Source of the DNA: Crotophaga sulcirostris
Lineage: Eukaryota; Chordata; Aves; Cuculiformes; Crotophagidae
Length of the DNA: 64,000 nt
NCBI GenBank assembly: GCA_013397455.1
Contig: VYZB01000213.1
Location: 520,279 to 584,278 of the forward strand
Direction of reading: 5' to 3'
Shown: positions 58,990 to 64,000 of the stretch, piece by piece
Numbering within the stretch: the first letter of the stretch is position 1
Layout: each line of letters opens with the position of its first letter
The notes under the pieces: model-generated
What the model was told of the DNA's origin: nothing
Seen by the model: the letters and a program-made list of their open reading frames with translations, nothing else
Databases searched by the model: none
Translations under genes and position numbers: made by a program

Positions 58990-59640
58990 AGAACCCATCT
59001 TTGAAGTTGGTGATGTCTGTGCAGCTGGAAGACCATGGCCAGCTTTACCAGAGAAGATCTGAAAGGCAGAGTGAGCCAAGGACCATTCCCCAGGGATGTT
59101 TTGGATGTTCCCATCCTGCTTTCAAGGTCCATAATAGTGTGGAGGTAGCCAGGTGCTGCCCAGTGTCCTCTGGGTCACTTACTTTACTGCTAGAGATGCA
59201 GTCAGTGCTCCTGCATGACGCTCAGGTTGCTGGACATGCCGGTGGCTCCCTCAGGGCCATGAGATGCGTCCAGAAGATGTCAAGGCTGACAGGACAGGGC
59301 CTGGCCACCAGATCCTGATCCCACCTGCCCAGCCAGAAGCATGGAAACTGGGGGGCACCAGGGCAGACCAGGATGAGACCTGAGCCAGGGTCCATAGTCA
59401 GGCAGGGCAGGGCAATGGGGAGGTGGAGACTGGCCCTGCTGCACCATCGCTGGGGCAGGGGTTGATGGTGCCAGGGGCCTGCCATGGTGTCCTGGGCTGT
59501 AGAAAGGACTGGGGGAGACCTGGGGAGATGAAAAGGGTTTCTGGGCTGTGGGTAGGTGGTGAAAGGCCCCAAAGACTTGTGCAAGGATATCCAGGGCTGT
59601 GGTTGCTCTGATCATCGGGATACTGAGGCTTTGCTCCCCC
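58990..59640. other. GC-rich, CpG-poor block of unknown nature
   Basis: GC content rises abruptly, with many CAGG, CTGGGG and GCAGGG words, while CpG stays rare for that composition, as in long-methylated DNA. Stop codons are scarce, so frames of 105-120 codons are open in several frames on both strands (59001-59318 plus; 59222-59727 minus in three frames), none recognisable. Short GGCAGGGCAGGGCA runs occur at 59401-59413. It may be a GC-rich interspersed repeat or LTR-like insertion, a long non-coding RNA exon, or an isolated GC-rich relic; I cannot choose. Confidence 0.5.
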
Positions 59641-61565
59641 TTCCTTTAACAACTTTATTCTCTTATAAACTCCTCTGTAAAATAGTAAGCTTTTTTGTAT
59701 AGATGTGTGGTTACTCAAAAAGATCATTGCGTGCGATTAAATACCAAAACCGGAGCTGGGACAAATGCCCTCTGGTTATAGCACCCAGGTTTTTGCCCTT
59801 CTGCCTGGCAACAGGTGGCTGTCATCTTGACTGTTCCAACTCCTCCCATGTACATTGCAGGGCTGTGGAGAAAACCAAGTACATCACTAATGCAGAGCAA
59901 ACTTTGGGGTATTTTTTTCTGAAGGCTTACTCAACAGAGGGTAAATATAATCAGAGTGTACAGTACAGACAGTCTTAAATCCCAGAAAACTGCTTCTGAC
60001 TATAGGGAAGTATTGCATTACGTGAATGTTCTGTTATTTTTCCCTACTACCTAGGATATCTGAAATTTGAACCTAAAGACACTCTGTACCTGTTTTCATA
60101 GCCCTGAGTGCCTCACAGGGAAGCATTTCATAAGTGTGAGCTCTGTTCTTTGGAACTCTAAACATCTGCCTTAAACATCTGCTTTTGATCAAGTAAAACC
60201 AATGGTCTCCTTCAGTGGACAATGTGGTACAGATAAAAAAGTCCGATGGTGTATTGACTGCAAAGCCCTCAGCTTTCTTACTACCACTTCAGATCCTTTG
60301 CCAAAGAACTTTTCTTGTCACTTCAGTTTTCCAGAAACAACCCAAATTTAATGATCAAAATTTTGAGGAAAGCTTATATATGAATATATTCTTTGGGATT
60401 AATTTTCATCTTATTCTTTCTATTAGTGATGTGTGCATGCTTCTTTGAAAGAAAAAAATAAATTTTGTTTGTGCAAGGTTAAAATATAGTTTATCATCTC
60501 TGAAAGTATTGGAGACAATTATTTAGTTCAGTGTGTACTGAGAGGAGTTAATGACAAAAACCAAATAAGCAATTCAAAGTATGCAGTTTAAAAACACTCT
60601 GCATGTCCCAAATATATATACATGATACTTCCAAAGACCACATTACCTGGGGATATAAATCATTGTGTACACGCATGTGACAGCTTTTAAAATGTTCATT
60701 TCTACTTCAAGAAGCACTTTTTTTGCAGTAAAACTAGGTTTCTTCCAACCCTATTGAGCATAATTTTCATATGCTGTTTGAATGACACAATAAGGTCTTT
60801 TAAAATATCAGATTTAAATCAACAGAAATAAGAACATGGCCTGCACAATTAGAAGTCCATTTTTACAGCATTTTCCATTGAAGATCATAAACTTCAGTTT
60901 TCATTTGTCAGTGAAGAAATTATAGACATTTTTCCCAACCTTTGCACTGGTGTATGAAATGCCAACTACACTTTGTCTGTCTCAATAACATGGTTTCTGA
61001 TTGCCAGATATAGTTACAATTTTTTGGGAAAAAAAATCCTCAGTGAATAATTAGTATATCAGAGAAGACAGGAACTTTCACATGTATTTTTTTTCCATGG
61101 ATCAGACATTTTAACATTCTTAAAAACTCTGGCCTACCTGAAATAACACACCTAGTCCCAAGGTATATTATTTCAAGAACCTAATCAAGCACACTTTAGT
61201 ATTGAGATTAAGTTGAGCTTTCTTGTAGTTAGAACGGACAGCAGGAAACTTAACAACAGCTCTCTACCTTTGCTAGTGAACCGAACTTCTCCAAGGCTTA
61301 GATCTGATTACTGTCCCACAATCAAGGGGTTGCTGTTGCCAGCATGTCCCCTTTGTTAACTTTGTCCAGTTAACATCCTCCCAAGGGAGGCATGGGCACA
61401 ACTGAAGGTTTAGCACAGTCCAGTGACCATGCTCAACAGAAAGAGTGAATGTGGATGTCCTGTGGGATATAAAAGCTGAGATTGTACATAAGCCATGCCA
61501 GCTGGCCTTAGTGCCAAAGAGGGGTCCTTAGGCTTTTTTGTTTACTACTGGAAATATAGCCCTAG
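59641..61565. other. non-coding stretch, nothing recognised
   Basis: Unrecognised plus-strand frames of 91 codons (59703-59978) and 77 codons (60215-60448). TAAACATCTGC is duplicated at 60159-60169 and 60172-60182. CCTCCC-AA-GGGAGG forms a near-palindrome at 61377-61390. Confidence 0.6.
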
Positions 61566-61655
61566 AGTCTTGTCTGGGCTCTGCTGTTGAACTGCTGCCT
61601 AACCCCTCTGGGCCTCAGTTTCTCAAGCTCTACATAAGGGTTAGGTTAGTGACAA
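61566..61655 (+). mobile_element. MIR-like SINE, central part
   Basis: GTCTTGTCTGGGCTCTGCTG, TGCCTAACCCCTCTGGG and CCTCAGTTTCTCAAG follow the central part of a MIR-type SINE (CTGGGTTCTGCTG, ACTTAACCTCTCTGGG, CCTCAGTTTCCTCA). The tRNA-like head and the 3' tail are not recognisable, and a gap of about 25 bases relative to consensus lies after GTTGAAC. Confidence 0.6.
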
Positions 61656-62365
61656 ATGCTTCCTGATATCAGATACAACAAATACTAAGAGTTCTAGACA
61701 GAATTAGATCCACTTTATTTTATAAAACAATCAGTCAAACTAATAAGTTATGTCAGCAACATGACCCTGAACAAAGCTATAAAAATATTATCTTTATAGT
61801 ATAGGAAACCTGGGTAATGATTGAATTATGCCGAAGACAGACTGGGTAGTTTCCTGGGACTTGTGCACCTAACAAATCCTAATTTTTTAAAACCTTAATA
61901 ATTACTATCATATACTCCTAATTTATTGCAGACCAAAAGAAGGTTAAGGTAAACCAGGACGTGATTGTTAGGTACCAGTGTTTCTCACTGCTTCTGGCTG
62001 AAGTTGAAGACATTGCCTGCCCAGCTGAAACACTGGCACATCTTTTGCCTTTCATTCAACTCAACTTGCAATTGGTTGTCAGTATGATTGTGCACTGAGA
62101 TGTCGTTCACACTACCTATCTTACCACACAGAAGGAAATGTGGGATCAAAATTCACTGTCAATCAACATTTTTGACAACTTCTAAAACTTCTCTAGAAAG
62201 TCATTCTTTTAAAATTAGATGCTGACAGCTCATGATCAATGTTGACCTCACTGTTCTCTTTTACCACTATTGCCAGCTGAACCAAGATTCCACATTCAAC
62301 CTCTGCTTGCTCCCATGAGGTTATTAATGTCCTGCTAGAATCTGGTAGAAGCAGCTTTCTCTCAG
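61656..62365. other. non-coding stretch, nothing recognised
   Basis: No open frame above 60 codons and no recognised repeat. Confidence 0.6.
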
Positions 62366-62475
62366 CCAGGTTGCTTCACGCCTGGTTACATTGAGATATA
62401 TTGCTAACGTAACCGCAGCATACCTGTCAACTGCGGCTGCCAGGGGTATGGTAGAATCCATTGTGGTTCAACAAA
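62366..62475 (+). other. weak exon-like segment
   Basis: A 110-base segment lies between an acceptor-like site (AGCTTTCTCTCAG ending at 62365) and a near-consensus donor (GTAAGT at 62476-62481). One frame is open throughout and CpG is locally raised (four in about 60 bases). The peptide is unrecognised. No partner exon was found in the window, so this may be a lone exon of an unseen gene, a non-coding RNA exon, or chance. Confidence 0.2.
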
Positions 62476-63439
62476 GTAAGTAATTTTGGTAATTTTACAG
62501 AAGATATGTGTTTCTACCACTAATCCAGAATACTTTTAGACACTTGCTCCTCTGTTTTTTACATTAATCTTTTAACTCTTTGGTTGACTGTTACCGTATT
62601 TTGACTCTTCTGCCCTCTCCGCTGCTAAGTTGTGAAGGTTGGCTGGAGAGGCAGCACTGATCTGACTGTGGCTCCGGATGTGATCAGCTATTACTTACAA
62701 ATGATTCAGCAATGTTGGCTCTGGAGCACTGTGCAAAAAACACATTGTTTTCTTTTTTCCTTTTCTCTTGTTGCTACAAACAGAAAGAAAAAGGAAAGCT
62801 GATTCAGTCAGTCTGGTTTGAAAATCTGATACTGACAAGAGACAATGCAGATTGCCTTTTATGTTGTTCTCTGTCCTACAGCAAGATTACCGTCATGGAA
62901 AAGTCCTATAAAAGGCTAATGAAACCCTGTATCTATAGATCTTTATTTTATACTCTGTCTGTTTTCAGAATGACTTCTGCAGATACCCGAGTTCTGTAGA
63001 ACCTTATTGCTTTTATCCTCTTAAAATTCTGTTCCTCTTGCATTTCCATAATAAAGTTCTAGTCTTCTGAAGATCAATTGAAGTGTCTTATAGATTTTTT
63101 TCTTTTATCTATCATACAGATAAGTTCACTACAAAGCAATCAGTTCAAAATATGAAGAACTTCCTATTTCAAATAACAATAGAAACCGATAAGTAAAATT
63201 TATGCTTTCCAGTTCATTTTATATGTATTCATTCTAAATTAATTCAGCTGCAAAACAAATGTAAGGAACACAGAAATATGAAACACCACTTTCCCCCTTA
63301 TCCTTTGCTCCTGTAACCCAGACTTGAGTGCAAACTCTGGGGAAAGGGAAGTCTCACACAGAGATAATTATTTTGTCTTAAGTTAATTCCCAAAGGGCGT
63401 ATTATTTTGAGACAACAATAGCTCAAAGGATAATTAGTG
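62476..63439. other. non-coding stretch, nothing recognised
   Basis: One 95-codon plus-strand frame at 62712-62999, unrecognised. An AATAAAG word occurs at 63050. Confidence 0.6.
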
Positions 63440-63527
63440 GACCTGATTCTGATCTCACTTATTTACGTGTACACCTAGAACAATTCCCTTAAGGTCAACG
63501 GAGTCGAAGTGATAAAAATGATTAGGT
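63440..63527. mobile_element. MITE-like inverted-repeat remnant
   Basis: Left arm CCTGATTCTGATCTCACTT (63442-63460) and right arm 63507-63526 (AAGTGATAAAAATGATTAGG) are imperfect reverse complements. The inner GTGTACACC and GGTCAACGGAGT words resemble the middle of a palindromic sauropsid element that I recall as CACTTACACCAGTGTAAATC followed by a CAATGGAGTTAC centre. About 86 bases in all, with both ends apparently present. Family name not assigned. Confidence 0.6.
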
Positions 63528-64000
63528 AATTTGGCTACTACTGGGTAGGATTTCTAAAAACTCTAAGCAATCAATTTAAAAAAAAAGCAGAAAGACAGCA
63601 TTTCTCTCCAATTTTTAAAACCTGATTGAGTTGTCTTAATTTTCTCCCTGTTGCACAATATTGAAATGTAGTACCACAAATAAACTAGCTTGGTAATCCA
63701 GAGACAGTATATGTTATTACTGTTTTACGCAGAAGAAAGGCCAGATACAATTTCCCATTAGAGGACTGCACACTTAGGCAGATGTATCCTTTTCCAGTTA
63801 TAATTTTTATTAGGCTTTGAAGAAAATCCAAGTATAAATATGTTAAACAACAATGATAATAGCATAGCAGGGTGAATGCTTTCTTGGTAACAACCTTGCA
63901 GCTACATGCTTGTCATTTTTATCTTCAGGATCTTGTGTTACATCACACTGGCATCCTATCACAATCAGTCAATTTGCAACAGTTTTCACTGCCATGTGTC
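63528..64000. other. non-coding stretch, nothing recognised
   Basis: No open frame of note and no recognised repeat up to the end of the window. Confidence 0.65.

Noticed and set aside
59222..59727. Three long overlapping minus-strand frames of 109-120 codons
   Set aside because: All three frames are open together because the block is GC-rich and stop-poor; that pattern does not indicate a gene.
1..64000. Endogenous retrovirus or LTR pair, CRISPR array, bacterial-type operon or defence system
   Set aside because: I found no paired long terminal repeats, no retroviral coding motifs, no regularly spaced direct-repeat array and no compact multi-gene arrangement.

Overview
This is AT-rich vertebrate nuclear DNA, most likely from a bird. 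The main evidence is repeats. There are four readable CR1 retrotransposon copies with the short direct-repeat 3' tails typical of avian CR1, two weaker CR1 scraps, a much older CR1-like LINE fossil, a few decayed MIR-type SINEs, and short palindromic remnants like those seen in sauropsid genomes. Interspersed-repeat density is low and there is no Alu, L1 or B1/B2-type repeat, which fits a bird better than a mammal. A crocodilian or turtle cannot be strictly excluded from sequence alone.

I see no convincing host protein-coding gene, rRNA, tRNA, snRNA, CRISPR array, operon or recognisable provirus. The longest open frames are about 115-124 codons and are scattered over all frames. Many overlap one another on opposite strands, and the longest clearly explicable one is antisense to a CR1 copy. 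The window therefore reads as intergenic (gene-desert) or long-intron sequence.

Layout: 0-14 kb is plain non-coding DNA with a short CR1 tail (1.65 kb), two MIR-like fossils (1.9 and 12.0 kb), a T28 run (3.1 kb), a triplet-repeat pair (3.66 kb) and a pyrimidine tract (11.4 kb). At 14-16 kb a palindromic remnant lies just upstream of a 1 kb CR1 copy. At 16-27 kb there is a CpG-enriched island-like stretch (20.5-20.9 kb), a tRNA-derived SINE head (23.1 kb) and a younger CR1 copy (26.9 kb). At 27-45 kb there is another CR1 tail next to an alternating purine/pyrimidine tract (34.0-34.2 kb), a CpG-bearing block with homeobox/SOX-like words (35.0 kb), a MIR fossil (37.4 kb), a purine tract, an unusually protein-like antisense frame (38.3-38.6 kb) and a 20-bp tandem repeat (42.6 kb). 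At 45-64 kb there is a hairpin, a palindromic remnant (52.7 kb), a 1.4 kb ancient CR1-like LINE ORF2 fossil on the minus strand (55.3-56.7 kb), a GC-rich CpG-poor block (59.0-59.6 kb), a MIR fossil (61.6 kb), a weak exon-like segment (62.4 kb) and a short inverted-repeat remnant (63.4-63.5 kb).

No genes cooperate here. The biology visible is a layered record of retroposition (old LINE and SINE fossils, then several CR1 subfamilies) and a few segments whose composition or motif content makes them candidates for conserved regulatory DNA. I found no previously undescribed system. Repeat assignments rest on my recall of family consensus sequences and were not checked by a search.
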